Source of the DNA: Ustilaginoidea virens
Lineage: Eukaryota > Ascomycota > Sordariomycetes > Hypocreales > Clavicipitaceae
DNA length: 64,000 nt
Direction: 5' to 3'
Assembly (NCBI RefSeq): GCF_000687475.1
Contig: NC_057320.1
Span: forward strand, 2,232,001-2,296,000
This document shows positions 22,743 through 34,662 of the stretch, one piece after another (within the stretch, counting starts at the first letter, position 1; the number at the start of each line of letters is the position of its first letter). A program made the translations under genes and the position numbers. The notes beneath the pieces are model-generated. The model saw only the letters and a list, made by a program, of their open reading frames with translations. It did not search any database and was not told the origin of the DNA.

Positions 22743-22843
22743 ATATAAACTCGGGGTACCCAGTTATTTGTAGGGTCGCGCGCGTAATATTATATACCGT
22801 AAGGTCACTAAGTAAAGGATTTATTTGCTTTACTAATAACTAC
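22743..22843 (-). repeat. Right arm of the 101-bp inverted repeat
   Basis: Inverted copy of 3699-3799. The outer end is AATAACTAC at about 22835-22843. No transposase lies between the arms apart from the later insertions, which suggests a non-autonomous foldback element. Confidence 0.7.
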
Positions 22844-23298
22844 CTTCGCGCGCGGACCCTAATCCTGGTGACTCTCCGTAACTCGTATGGTGACAATATT
22901 GAGATGTAAAACTGTAATGCCCTACATTATAATGCAGTAAGTCTTATGATTGATTACCAGATGGATACCATTTCTATTGAATAGTGTGTCGGGCTTATCT
23001 AGAGTATTAGAGTTAAAAGACGCGGCTATAATAAGACAGTCTAAGCCGGGTTTATGCATTAAGTTATATCTCTATAGTCACTATAGCGCACTATTTATGG
23101 CAAGCAGTTGCATGCAAATCAATATAGTCACGATATATTAAAAGGATGTTCGCTAGCTATTATCAGGATGTAATTATAATCATAATGCATCAGAAGAATA
23201 TTCGCTAGTTATTATTATAGTATAACTTTAATTATGAAGTATCAAAATAACCGCTATTATAACACACTCTTACGTGCTGGTTATTCTCTAGGCATTAT
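22844..23298. other. Unassigned AT-rich spacer
   Basis: No convincing gene. A degenerate direct repeat of about 40 bp built on TTCGCTAGYTATTAT occurs near 23150 and 23200. Short frames here have no recognisable content. Confidence 0.4.
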
Positions 23299-23469
23299 TA
23301 TAGTTATAATGCAAAAAAAAACTTCGCGATTTCGCCCGCACCTAGGTAGCGGCACGGAACCGCCTCTAAAATCAATTCTAATAATCCTAATCGCTTCCTC
23401 TCGTCCGTTTACCCCCCTCGCCTATAGTATATCGCATCTAGGGAGTAGGCGTAGTAGGCGCGAATAAAG

Positions 23470-25000
23470 TAATAGATATCGACGGAGGGAATAGAGGCAG
23501 TATTACATACAGCCGCTATAACCCTACCACTATAATCGCGAATAGTATGCAGTATAACTAGACCGAAACCGAGCCTGCCTAGGAGCGGATGCGACCTACT
23601 ACTGTTATAATTAAAGAATCGATAAAAGAGCTTTAGGATTATATCCCCCTAGTGGTGCTAGGACGAGTGCGAGAAATTATAGAAACCGTAGCTAATGCGG
23701 CTTATAGTAAGGCCACCCCGGACCCTATTAGCATCCTTACCGATATAATTTCGAAGACTATTAAAAAAGCTATTAAATCGGCCCTTTAGGATATCCTAAA
23801 ATAGGCGCTAGCTACTACTTAGGCAAATATCGCGGCACGAGGATATACCGCTACTACTATACTACCCTAATATACCGTCGCTCCCCTTCCGGTCCCGCTA
23901 TATATCCATAGGGAAATTTTGATTAAAGGTAATAGTATCAATAAGGTCCTATACAACTAAATACCGGTCGAAATTATAGATACTATTAATAGAGCTACTA
24001 CTAGGAACGCCGCGGTTGCGGCATATAGGCTATATAGCGGCGATACTATTGTCACCTTTATAAAAGAAATAGTAAAAAGTCTTATCGCTAATACGACCTA
24101 GGTCCGACCCGCCTTTAGGCAGGAGGCAGAACTAAACTAATACTCATTTAGTCTTATTATTAAGAATTTCCCTACTAGCTATATAGTGAATATCGCAACT
24201 AAAGAAATTTACCGAAACCTTACTAAAGCGAATAGAGAAGGCTTTATTAGAGCCTCCCCCCGCCGCCTATATAGGACCGCTATATATACGCCCCTAATTA
24301 TAGGCGTAAACTCTATTAACCTCGCCAATAAGCTTTATAAGTCTAGTATTATCTACTAGGCAGAGATATTCGAAGCTGAACCTTATAATGACGCCCTATA
24401 CCCTAAATAGTACTATAACTGCTTTAAGTTTAGATATATCGCGGCCTATTATATAACGGCCCTGCGGTGCAGCCGATATAGCGCGGAAAGGCACCTAGAA
24501 GAAGAGTAGGCCTGCCTAATAGTCTCCTATAGATAAAGGAAGTCATACCTTAATTATAAAGGCCTATACCTAGTATGGTCCTGCCTCTATAGAACCTTAA
24601 ATAAGTAGTAGGAATTAGCTAGGAATTTTTACGCTAGCCGACCTAGGCTCTTTATAGCGCCTCCTATAATATCTATAAATACTACTCCTATCGCAGAATA
24701 GAACTAATGTAAAGCAGCTAATGCCTTACCCCTAAGGGAACTAATTGAGTATATTATCTTAAGAGGATCCTCCCTATATAAATATAGCCGCCGCCCTAGC
24801 CGAAGGGGCTTTATTTCTAGAGGAATATTTAATACTAGACTAAACTATACCTTTACCGTATTCTTATAACCGGTCCTAATGCTAGGATAGATTAGGACCC
24901 TATCGGCCTTAGAGTCTATACCTACTCCGGCCCTAACCTCTGCCTCCGCTATAACTACTAATATACCGCTGCCACTAACCCCTATATACCTATCCGTATA
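23470..25000 (+). pseudogene. LINE-B ORF1 (gag-like, zinc knuckles)
   Basis: A readable frame with only RIP-type stops; a possible ATG lies at 23547 but the true start is unclear. It has a helical N-terminal part (IKESIKELQDYIPLVVL) and a conserved central block (AELNxYSFSLIIKNFP). Two CCHC zinc knuckles follow at about 24415-24520: YNCFKFRYIAAYY keeps one Cys and has lost others to Tyr, and CSRYSAERHLEEE is the second. ORF1 proteins of Tad/I-type LINEs bind the element RNA. The boundary with ORF2 is approximate. Confidence 0.78.
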
Positions 25001-28000
25001 ATATTAGTCCTCTACTAAAATATATAAAAGAAAACCTCCTTTATACGAATAGTATTCTACTACTGAAGCGAACCTAATATTATAGCGATCTAAGAACCTA
25101 CTGCGCCTAACCGCACCTTATTAAGCCTAAGCCTTAGCAAATATATATTAGTAGCCTATAGTAGACGAGTGGCAATATATATCTATAAGCGGTACGGTCC
25201 TAGCATATAGACCACCGAGAAAAGACCTAATTAATATAAGGTCTGCCTCCTTAAAACCGATATTTACTCTATCTACTCCCCAGGCTATAAATATAATTAG
25301 ACTACCCCCCTTATAGACCTTATAAGGCTCCCGCCCCGACCCTAAAGCGTATTCATCGGGGACTTTAATATATACTATCCCTTATAGGATAGCCTAGATA
25401 GAACCTTACCTAATATTAATACCCTCTTCGACCTTATAACGTAATAGAGACTCGGCCTAGCGACCCCTTACGGCAAAATTATATAATATACGCTAAGTAA
25501 AAGAAATAGCACTATAGACTATACCTAGGTTATATAAGACCTCACTATTAAGTACCTTAGTAATATAGACCTTACTAGGTCCGATTATATCCTATAGCTT
25601 ATCTATATTAATACTGGCAACCTATAAGCCGCTAAAGCCTACCCGAAAAATAGCTAGAAATCCCTTAACCGATACCTTATTTAGGCAGAAGCTAAAAACC
25701 GCTTTATACCTACTACTACTATAGCCCCACTTAGCTCTTCTAAAAAAATAGACGTATATACTAAATAGCTTACTTACTAACTCTAAGAAATTATAGATAT
25801 TATAGCCCTAAAGAAAACCCCTAGAGCCCCTACTATAGAATTATAGTAGAATAATTATATAAGAATAGCTACTATCGCTATGAAGAAAGTATACCAGAAG
25901 TAGGTAGTATGCCTTACCTTTGAAAACTATAGGGCCGCCTAAGATGCAAGAGCTATTTAAACCCGGGTTATATAAAAAAAGCGATAATACTCCTAAAGAG
26001 AGGTATTAAGGAAAGCTATAGTATAAAATATAAACCTTTAGTCTTTAGAACGATAGGCTAGACTATATAGCGGCCTCCTCCCCGAGTCTAGGGAGATCTT
26101 ACTATTTAAACGCACTAGCCTTAGCCACCCCTTAGCAACTATATATAGCAAAAAAGTATAGGTCCTCACTTAATATTTCTTCCCTTAGTCCTATATAATA
26201 TTTAAAGATATACTAAACCCGACCTTCCCCTAACTTATTAATATAAAGTTCCTACTATATAAGAGATTTATATATAAAGAGGTCTGTACCGCCCTTTACT
26301 ATATAGCTAGCTAAAAGGCCCTTAGACTAAATAGGCTACCTATAGGATTCCTTAAGGTATATAGCCCCCCTTTAATTATAGCTTTTACCTACCTTCTTAA
26401 CGAGTCCTACTGTATTAGGCACTATCTGGCTTAGTTTTAAGAGGCCTATATAGTCATACTAAGAAAGCTAGGAAAAAAACTAGAGGAATACTCTAAAGCG
26501 GGAGGCTAAAGACTAATATCTTTATTTAACCTAACCGGTAAAGTCCTAAAAGCTATAGTAGCATGCCGGCTTACTGCCGCCCTTAAGGAGGGTAACCTAC
26601 TCCTAGACCTTTAGATAGGAAATAAAGCCAATCGTTCTATAGATATAGCCCTTAGTACTCTTATAGAAATAGTTCGCACGGTATAGCACTATAGTAGGAT
26701 CGCCTCGCTCCTTTAGCTTAATATATCTATAGCCTTTAATATAGTAAATTATATTTAACTTACCTACCTACTCTTAAAAAAGGGATTACTACTATAAATT
26801 ATAGTATAGGTCTATAGCTTCACCGACTCTTATATAGCGCGAATTCACTTTAAGGGCAAATTAACTAATAACCTACTTATTACCGCTAGGGTCCTATAAA
26901 AGTCTCCCCTCTCCTTTATCCTCTTCTTAGTCTATATTATATTACTCTATAAGAGGCTTAAAGAAATAGCCTCTATTATTACCCTAAGGTTTACAGATAA
27001 TATTAATATTATAGTATATAGGAGGAGTATAAAGGAGACCTAAACCCTACTCGAAAAGGTATAGATAATCTATAAAGAATAGTCTAAGTAAGCTAGACTT
27101 AATTTCAACCTAAGGAAGAGTAAGCTTATCTATTTTATACGCGCCTATAAGGCGGACGAGATGCTAATCTAACTTAAGACTATAACGATTCAGCTAAAGT
27201 AGTACGCCTATTTCCTAAGGGTTAAAATCCACCGAAAACTTTAGTAGTATAAACACTACGCAAAAATAGCTAAAAAGCTTAAGCGGTAGCGACTCGCCCT
27301 TATAGCAATAGCGGCCTCTATATAGGGATATTAATATAGGGAGGCCCGATTAGTCTATATATAGGTCATTCGTACTACTATCGCCTTTAGTACGGGAGTT
27401 TAGTATACCCCTACCGCCCCTAATAGGGTAGCAAAAGGTATCGCAAAATTACTAACTATAGAATAATTATCTTACCTTCGAACTATTACTAAAGCCTTTA
27501 AGGCTATACCAATAGATATCCTTAAGACTAAAGCAGCTATACTACCTATCGACTTATACCTAAACTATATCTACTAGCGATTCTTAGAAAGGATAGTAAA
27601 GACTAGGATAGCTAAATAAATTAACCGCGCCTCTACTATAGTAGTAGTAATACTCCGATGCTATTAGCGGAGCGACTATAAAAGACTCTAGATATATATC
27701 CCGTTCTTAGAACTCGACCTATAGTAGCTAATAGCTAAGGAATGCCTAGCAAAAGAGTGGCTTATTAGGTAATCTAAATATTAAGCTACCGTAAGAGCAA
27801 AATAGTAGTAGTATAGGCCTATAGCGGCAAAGAGGGCTTTAGACTTTTAATCTATAGCTATAATAATTTAGCTCTATAATAGCCTCTTTAAATATAAATC
27901 GGCTATATTTACCTAGCTTTATATAAAAAAGATCGGATTAAACTCCTTCCTCTATTAGCGCTAAGTCCCTACTATGCCCTCGCCTCTCTGCCAATATAGG

Positions 28001-28340
28001 GAGGCCCCTAAAGACTATTATTACCTAATCCTCTTTTACCTAAAATATAGATAATAGCGCTAATAGCTGCGTAAGATTAGCCTAAGCTTCTTCTAAGACC
28101 GCTAAAGGATCTCTATTACCCTTAATAAGCTAAGCCTTACCTACCGATTTATATACTAGATCTTTAGCCTCGACCGCCTTAACTAGTTCTAGCTCGCTTA
28201 ATTACTCTAGCGACCCGCCCCTATAAAGGCATTAGGCCGACCCTAACCGCCCGATACTATCTTTAATACCTAATAATAATATCCTAATGCAAGAGAGAGG
28301 AGATATAATAGGCAGATAAATATAATTAATTCTTAGCTAC
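25000..28340 (+). pseudogene. LINE-B ORF2: endonuclease and reverse transcriptase
   Basis: The APE-type endonuclease shows FIGDFNIYYPL (about 25352-25384) and a GSDHYP-like box now reading RSDYIL (about 25577), with Gly and His lost. RT shows RLISLFNLTGKVLKAIV (about 26512) and a catalytic box at 26990-27001 reading Phe-Thr-Asp-Asn (one Asp to Asn). A C-terminal Cys/His region (PLCQYREAPKDYYYL, about 27990) has most Cys changed to Tyr. The protein would nick the target and prime reverse transcription from its 3' end. The C-terminal boundary is placed by comparison with LINE-A and is approximate. Confidence 0.85.
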
Positions 28341-29888
28341 TCTAAAGCTATAATATTAATATTAGAGCCCCCCTCCCCCCCCCCCTCCCCCTCCCCCGCC
28401 GGCCCTTATAGTGGCCCCCCCTCCCTTTCCCCCCTCTCCCCCTCCCCCTCCGCCGCCCTCTTCTGCCCCTAAAAGACAAACAACTCTAATATAGCCTAAA
28501 TGCCCTTTAATGCCTCTACCTTATACTCCTTAAGATCTAATGCCTCCCGGGTCACCCTAGGAGTAATATTCCCCCTTACCACTACTACTACTACCGCTAC
28601 CTTCCCTTTACTATAAGCAGTCAACGCCTACTGTGCCCTTAACTAAAGGGTATAATAGTTATCGACCTATCTATATTAGTACCTATCTTATATAGTCCCT
28701 ATATTTTATATATACCTCCCCCCCCGCGGCTAATACCTCCTAAGTACCTAAAAGGGCATAAATAGACTCCCGGTTCTTAGGAGTCTATTTAAAAGGTCGG
28801 CAGGTCTTCCCTACTATAGTATATGCGAAATACGCCACCTTAGGCCCTATACGGCATTATACTATATTACTATTATTCGAATGCTAGTCGGATTAAAGTT
28901 TAGTTAGTCGGGTCCTACTTTATTAAGAGTAGTAATAATATTTAGGGTCTTCGGCTTACATTAGGCAAGGGTTATAAAGCCAGCCTTATAGCTCGCCGGG
29001 CTAATAATAATAGGTCAGTAATACTAGCACAGCAGGAGTAGGTAGCACTTACCCCCTTATCTAAAGATACCGACTTTTTCGGCATACTATTGCTATTATT
29101 ATTATTGCTATTACTATAGCTATTACTACTGCTGCTATTACTACTACTAATGCTATTGCTACCGCTATCGCCGATACTAATGCTACTGCTATTATTACCG
29201 CCCTACTATATAGGTTAGTATTATCCCTATAGCGCTAGAGAACGGGGCTTAAGGGGATTATATATAAAAAAATAATAGCTATATAGAAAGGAAGAAAAAG
29301 GGATTAAAAAGTTAGGGGGCACCTATACCTTTATATTTTCGCCCGATTAAAGGCCCTTATACCCTCTCTTTATATTCGGCTCACCCTAACCCTTAACCCG
29401 ATACTGCTTACCTTCTACTAAGCACCCCCCCTATAGCCGATTCGCCACCGATATAGCCCCAATAATAGAAAGTTCCCTTACTCTTGCTCTAATGCCCCTA
29501 CGCGATATATACACCGTATAGCCGGCGCATATACTGCGCAGTTAGTATTACCCCGCTCGTATAACCTCTATTTTACTTTCGATTTATAGTATACCGACCT
29601 AAGACCACCCCTCCCCTATAGATATTAGACCTACCTTTTTCCGGACCTACTTTCTCCAGATCGCTCTCGCACTCTTCCCAATACTATCGCTAGGTATAAT
29701 CCTAAGCGATAGTACACCCACCTTCCCTATATGCCGGAAACCCGTCGGCCCCCCCGGGGGCCCGACTCCCTAGTCGTTATAATTATACTAGTAAGAAGGG
29801 TTTTCCCCCCAGACCTCAGGTTTTTCCTTTCCAGATTATTTGCCGGAGTATTAGATAGGCAATTCTAGCTTAGAATAGCCCCCTAGAG
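28341..29888 (+). other. LINE-B 3' region
   Basis: A non-coding or uncertain region following ORF2. It opens with C-rich runs (28370-28450) and has trinucleotide-rich sequence at about 29070-29200. It corresponds to the 3' regions of LINEs A, C, D and E. In C, D and E the opposite strand holds a partly conserved open frame. Confidence 0.6.
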
Positions 29889-29923
29889 TAATTTAATAAT
29901 AATAATAATATAGTCATAATGCA

Positions 29924-30440
29924 TCATTATAGTCACAATGCATTACTAGAGTCATTACATTTAATAAGCGTAAGTCTCCTAATAATACTGCAATTCCAAT
30001 ATCGATTCTATCTAAAATAGCATCTAATTCGCAACTATTATGAACCGCTGTAATTATTATTAATTTAGCAGACTTTTATTGGAATAAAATTATTACTAGA
30101 TGAACAATATCTTTAGCAGCCAATACTATTACGATAAAAAACAGGCTTATTCTCTATACGATACTCTTCTAATATAACTATTTTGGCTTATCTAGTACTA
30201 TTGTTCTTAATAGTCTTGCCTTTAGTCTAGACTCTTATAATATCTCAATAGTGTCCTAAAAGGCGACACTTAAACCAATCGAATGGCTACGAATTCCCCT
30301 ATTGTAAATATAGAAAATCGTTATCATTTGTCGCAAATCATTTTATTAGGTTATATGGCTTAATCACATAATAGTCAGCTATGCATCTAATTTTTTAGTG
30401 GCTTTTTGCCTTTGTACCTATAAAGTTTAATGACTTACGA
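29924..30440. other. Unassigned AT-rich stretch
   Basis: Short repeats of ATAATGCATCATTATAGTCA type occur next to the LINE-B duplication (29915-29960). The rest shows no RNA gene and no certain coding. A minus-strand frame around 30020-30300 has few stops but no motif I recognise. Confidence 0.35.
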
Positions 30441-31288
30441 TATATGTTTTTCGGGTGAAGCTTAACTTATATATCGCAATATTAAATTATAGTGTTTTAG
30501 AAGGTAATAAATGCGTGCGCTTATACCGGCTTAATTATCGCATTAGCTTCGTCAATAAACTTACCTACTTCTTTAATAGCCTAGTCTGCTTCGTCAACTG
30601 CGTCGTCAACTGTATTATTAAATGCATTATTAAATGCATCGTTAAATGCATCGTCAAATGCATCGTCAAATGCATCAGCTTTATTGATCTCGCTATTATA
30701 TCAATAGGTTAGCTTCGTCAATAGACTCACATACTTCTTTAATAGACTAATCTGCTTCATCAACTGCATCGTTAACTGCATCATCAACTACATTATTAAC
30801 TGCATTATCAACTGCGTCGTTAACTGCTTTATCAACTGCATCGTTAACTGTATCGTTAACTGCGTCGTTAACTGCATCGTTAACTGCATCTTTAACTGCA
30901 TCGTTAACTGCGTTATTAAATGCGTTAGCTTTATTGATCTCGCTATTGTATTAATAGGTCGGCTTCATTAATAGGCTCACTTGCTTTTTTGATAGGCTGG
31001 TCTTCTTTATTAACTATATCGTTAAATATATCGTTAAATGCATTAGCTTCATTGATATTACTATTGTGTCAATAGGGGCTTTATTAATAGGCTTACCTGT
31101 TTTTTTAATAGGCTAGTCTTCTTCGTCATCTGCGTTATTAAATGCATTATTAAATACGTTAAATGCATTAAATGTATTAAATGCGTTAGCATTATTAATA
31201 TCGCTATCGTATTAATAGGGGCTTTATCAATAGACTTACCTGCTTTTTTAATAGGCTAGTTTGCTTTGTCAACTATATCATTAAATGC

Positions 31289-32310
31289 TACTGCAATTCT
31301 TAAGGTCACTATAAAGGCAAAGCCTTACTAGCTAGCTAGATGGCATAAGACTGTCTGCGACCTGTGAACTAATCTTAGTATAATACTAGATTTTTCACTA
31401 AGTCCTAAGACTATACAAGTGCTATAAAGCAGGGCAAGTGTAAAGGCAAGGCAAATATAAGATAACCAGAAAACGCAGGGAAGGTAAGAAGTTAAGAGGC
31501 ATATATGTCACGGGCTCGGGCTACGCCCGCGCCACAATGTGGCTAGGACTCGGGCTGCGCCCGTGCCTAGCCTAGGCAAGGTCAGATAGGTCAACGGCAC
31601 GGGGTCACGGGACCACGCCAGGGCCCCGACCCGTACCACGTAGGGATAAATAGGCATCCGAGAGGCCCCTCTTCGGGTCCTCTCTCTTTCCTCCTTAGTC
31701 TATTTAATATATCCATTCGACACCTATTTGCAGTAGCCCTAGGGCCAGTCCTTTACAATATAGTGCATTAACAGACTCGATTGTGCTACCCTTCTTCTAT
31801 CTAGAAGGAAGGGGGAAAGCTATCCTATATATACACGAAGGAGGGGTGGGTCCAGGCATCCAGGGTAGCCAGTAAGAAGGCTCCCTGTAATGCTCGCTAT
31901 GATACGTCAGCAACCCTACTATATCCGGCCTTTCCAACCACCCTAACCACCGCACTAGTAACTAGCTACCACGCTAGTGACTAACCACCATACTAGTGGA
32001 CTAGCCACCACACTAGTAGACTAGCTATCACGCTAGTGACTAACCACCACACTAGTGGACTAGCCACCACACTAGTAGACTAGCCACCACGCTAGTAGGC
32101 CACCACGCTAATTTAGCAATGCCACACCTTTTTAATAAGGCCTACCTTACTTGATATATAGTAAATAATCCACTGAAAATCCTTAAGGTAAAAGGCAAAG
32201 GCCTAAGGTAAGACTACCTTAAGTCCAAGAGGCGGTATAAGGGCCAGGAGGTTAGTAGGCCAGTAGGGCATTAGGCCAGCAGCCTAGTAGGCTACTATAG
32301 GATTTTAACA
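31289..32310 (-). repeat. Solo LTR of the Copia-1 family, itself interrupted
   Basis: It matches 1309-2084 in reverse. The target duplication AATGC occurs at 31284-31288 and 32311-32315. Internal sequence is absent, so LTR-LTR recombination probably removed the body. It is 1022 bp because a gypsy LTR and its duplication are inside it; the remaining LTR is about 765 bp. Confidence 0.92.
31506..31757 (+). repeat. Solo LTR of the gypsy family inside the solo Copia-1 LTR
   Basis: 252 bp, matching the LTRs at 5744-5996 and 20301-20553 in inverse orientation, with TGTCACGGG and CTTTACA ends. It is flanked by ATATA (31501-31505 and 31758-31762). It is GC-richer than the element copies, so it looks less mutated. 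It gives the order of events: array, then Copia-1, then gypsy. Confidence 0.93.
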
Positions 32311-33229
32311 AATGCATTAGCCTTATTGATATTACAGTTGTGTTAATAGGGGCTTCGATAGACTCACCTACTTCTTTAATAGGCTGGTTCACTTTATTAA
32401 CTATATTATTAAATGTATTAGCCTTATTGATATTGCTATCGTATCAATAGGGGCTTTAATAGATTTACCTGCTTTTTTAATAGGCTAGCTTATTTCGTTA
32501 ATTGTATTATCAACTGCATTGTCAAATGCGTTATATTGATATTGTAGTTATATCGACTTTATTAATAGGCTGGTCTGCTTCGTCAACTGTATTATTAATT
32601 GTATTGTTAACTATATCGTTAAATGCGTTATATTGATATCGTAGTCGTATTGACTTTATTAATAGGCTATTCTGCTTTGTTAACTGTATCGTCAACTGTA
32701 TCGTCAACTGCATCGTCAACTGTATCATTAAATGCATCACGTTAATATTGTAGTCGTATCGACTTTATTAATAGGCTGGTCCGCTTCGTTAACTGTATTA
32801 TTAAATGCGTTCGCTTTATTAATATTGCTATTGCATTAATAGGGGCTTTGTTAATAGACTTATTTGTTTTTTTAATTAGGCTAGTCTTTTTTATTAATAG
32901 TATAAGTAAGAATATTATATATCTATCCTAATAACGAATAATTTGCTTAAGTATTAAGAAGCTCGAAATAAGAGTATAATATAATACTAAGATAGAGTTA
33001 GTTAGAATAAAGATAACTTTTTTCTAGAATGCTATAATAGGTTTGATTGGGATAGCATACTAGATGCATTAGAGAAAAATCTGCTATAGTGGTAGTTCTA
33101 TGAGATAAAGCTGGTTGGGCTGGTATAGGCTGGTGCGATAGCTGAGAGGAAAGTGCGCATACTATAACTTCTTTATATTATGTCCTAGGCTTAGTAAAAC
33201 CTTATACACTCATTTTAGAACTATAATTA

Positions 33230-34662
33230 TTTCCTCTTTGCGTGGGAACTAAGTTATAGAACATTCTGTATTTATAATATATATTGTGTATATATCTACT
33301 TCAATATGAATTTAATTTATAGGCTATATAAAGTATATGTTTATATCTATAAATAGAATGCTCTTATTATATTTTGGCACTATCTAAACCTTTTCGTTAC
33401 CGATACGTAATAATCTAATAATAGTTTGACTACCATCTAGTCTATAAATTGGGCAATCTAGAATAAACTCTTGTTTATCTTCGCTATTCTGTATTATAAA
33501 CTCAATCACAGCAAATAGGTACTTTAAGTATGATATTGTATACACAAATAAACCAATTAGCTTGGTATACTTTTTATTAATATCTGTCCCGCGTATTGAT
33601 ATAAAGCTGCTAGTGCTATAATAGAGTCGCTCTCCTGTACTGCGCATATTACATTAGCTAGTTTATTTATAGCAATACCATTAAGACTATGGCAATGCCA
33701 TTAAGACTATAGCAATGCCATTGAGACTATAGCAATGCAACTAAGACTGATATACCTAATTGTGAATGCCATTTTCTGGCACTACTGTAGCGGCCGCTTC
33801 TTAAGATTAACTAGAATTATAGATTTATAGTCTTTATAGTAAGCTGCTCTAAGAGCTTGATAGAACCTATAGTTGATTGGCAACTTTTCTAGATATATAA
33901 TTCCTATAAAACCTATTTACTATCTAGGCTTTACTTTATAAAGGGCGAGTAGGTTGCGATAATAGTTATCTAGCGTTATTTGCAATATAGAGTTTAAGCT
34001 ATCTTTTAATTCTAATAACTCTCTAAGTTTTAGATCGAGCGATTTAATAAGGTTTAGGTATTGCATTCGAATAGTATTAAAGATAGTTTGAATCTTAGGG
34101 TGGTTATATAAGAAGCAATCGTCTATAAGAAAAGCAATAGTAAATTAGTAGTTCTAACAATATAGTAAAGTTGCAGCAGCATTCTAAAAGTTTGTTAAAC
34201 TAATAATTTTCTTGAAATATTTAAAACGGATTAATATTAGATAGGTAGACAATAAGTAGCTAACTTTTGGATAGCTATTAGATAGGTATTAACGCACTTA
34301 TACTTATTTTTATCTTAGAGGGTAAATACTATTAACGTCCTGCTATACTCTTCTGCTACTTTTGCGTAATAAAGGCCGATATAAATATTTGGGAGCCGAG
34401 TTTTATTATTAAATTATTATCCTTTTATTGCACTATTCTAAGATATTAATTGAGAAGAAGTAGGAATTAAAGTAGGAATAGATAGTACAGCTATTGAAAC
34501 TTAATTAGCATTAAATTTTGAAACTGCTATACTCTATGAAGGCTAGAGGCGTCGCTTAATGCTATAGGAGCGTATAGCAGTTGCTATATAAAGTTAGTCT
34601 TAGAATTACGATTATAGATATATAGGAAATTCACTTTATCTAAGACGTACTGCCTGACTATA
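33230..34662 (-). pseudogene. KDZ/Plavaka-like transposase gene, C-terminal segment
   Basis: Last of three pieces of one minus-strand gene, beginning at the LINE-C duplication. A long readable stretch includes TIFNTIRMQYLNLIKSL (about 34065) and LRAAYYKDYKSIILV (about 33830). The stop-free frame at 33384-33647 has SFISIRGTD, then LFVYTISYLKYLFAVIEF, then ILDCPIYRLDG (about 33432-33464). This order resembles the C-terminus of large KDZ-type fungal proteins as I know them (an FxSFRxxxYG-like segment, then xxLELP, then a MVPV-like end). Four 20-bp tandem units sit at 33672-33750. The stop codon is not identifiable. Confidence 0.55.

Larger units (their letters stand above)
23314..29908 (+). mobile_element. 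LINE-B: full-length Tad1-like LINE
   Basis: A 15-bp duplication TATAGTYATAATGCA flanks it (23299-23313 and 29909-29923). It starts with an A-run followed by ACTTCGCGATTTCGCCC, a 5' end also found in LINE-C and LINE-D. It ends in TAA repeats (about 29889-29908). In order it carries ORF1 with zinc knuckles, then ORF2 with endonuclease, RT and a C-terminal Cys/His region, then a 1.5-kb 3' region. The 3' region is diverged from that of the other copies, so it is probably a subfamily. Confidence 0.92.
30440..32990. repeat. Minisatellite of 12-bp units in a larger repeat, interrupted by solo LTRs
   Basis: The core unit is TGCATCGTCAAC with T-for-C and A-for-G variants. It occurs in runs of three to a dozen, separated by a recurring block (GCTTCGTCAATAGGCTTACC, TTTAATAGGCTGGTC, ATTGATATTGCTATTG). 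Together these make an irregular higher-order repeat of roughly 130-250 bp, seen on both sides of the LTR insertion at 31289-32310. The 12-bp unit would encode Asp-Ala-Val-Asp repeats on the minus strand or Ser-Ser-Thr-Ala on the plus strand, but the larger unit does not keep frame. I treat it as a satellite-like array. Confidence 0.8.

Noticed and set aside
30455..30712. Open frame with repeated Val-Asn-Cys-Ile / Ile-Lys-Cys-Ile units
   Set aside because: It is a by-product of the 12-bp minisatellite, which stays open in several frames on both strands.
32531..32740. Minus-strand frame suggesting the minisatellite is the repeat tail of the KDZ-like gene
   Set aside because: The 12-bp unit keeps frame, but the separating blocks shift it in nearly every larger unit, so a continuous coding tail does not hold.
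30440..32990. CRISPR-like short repeats
   Set aside because: Units are contiguous and degenerate without unique spacers, and every other signal points to a fungal genome.
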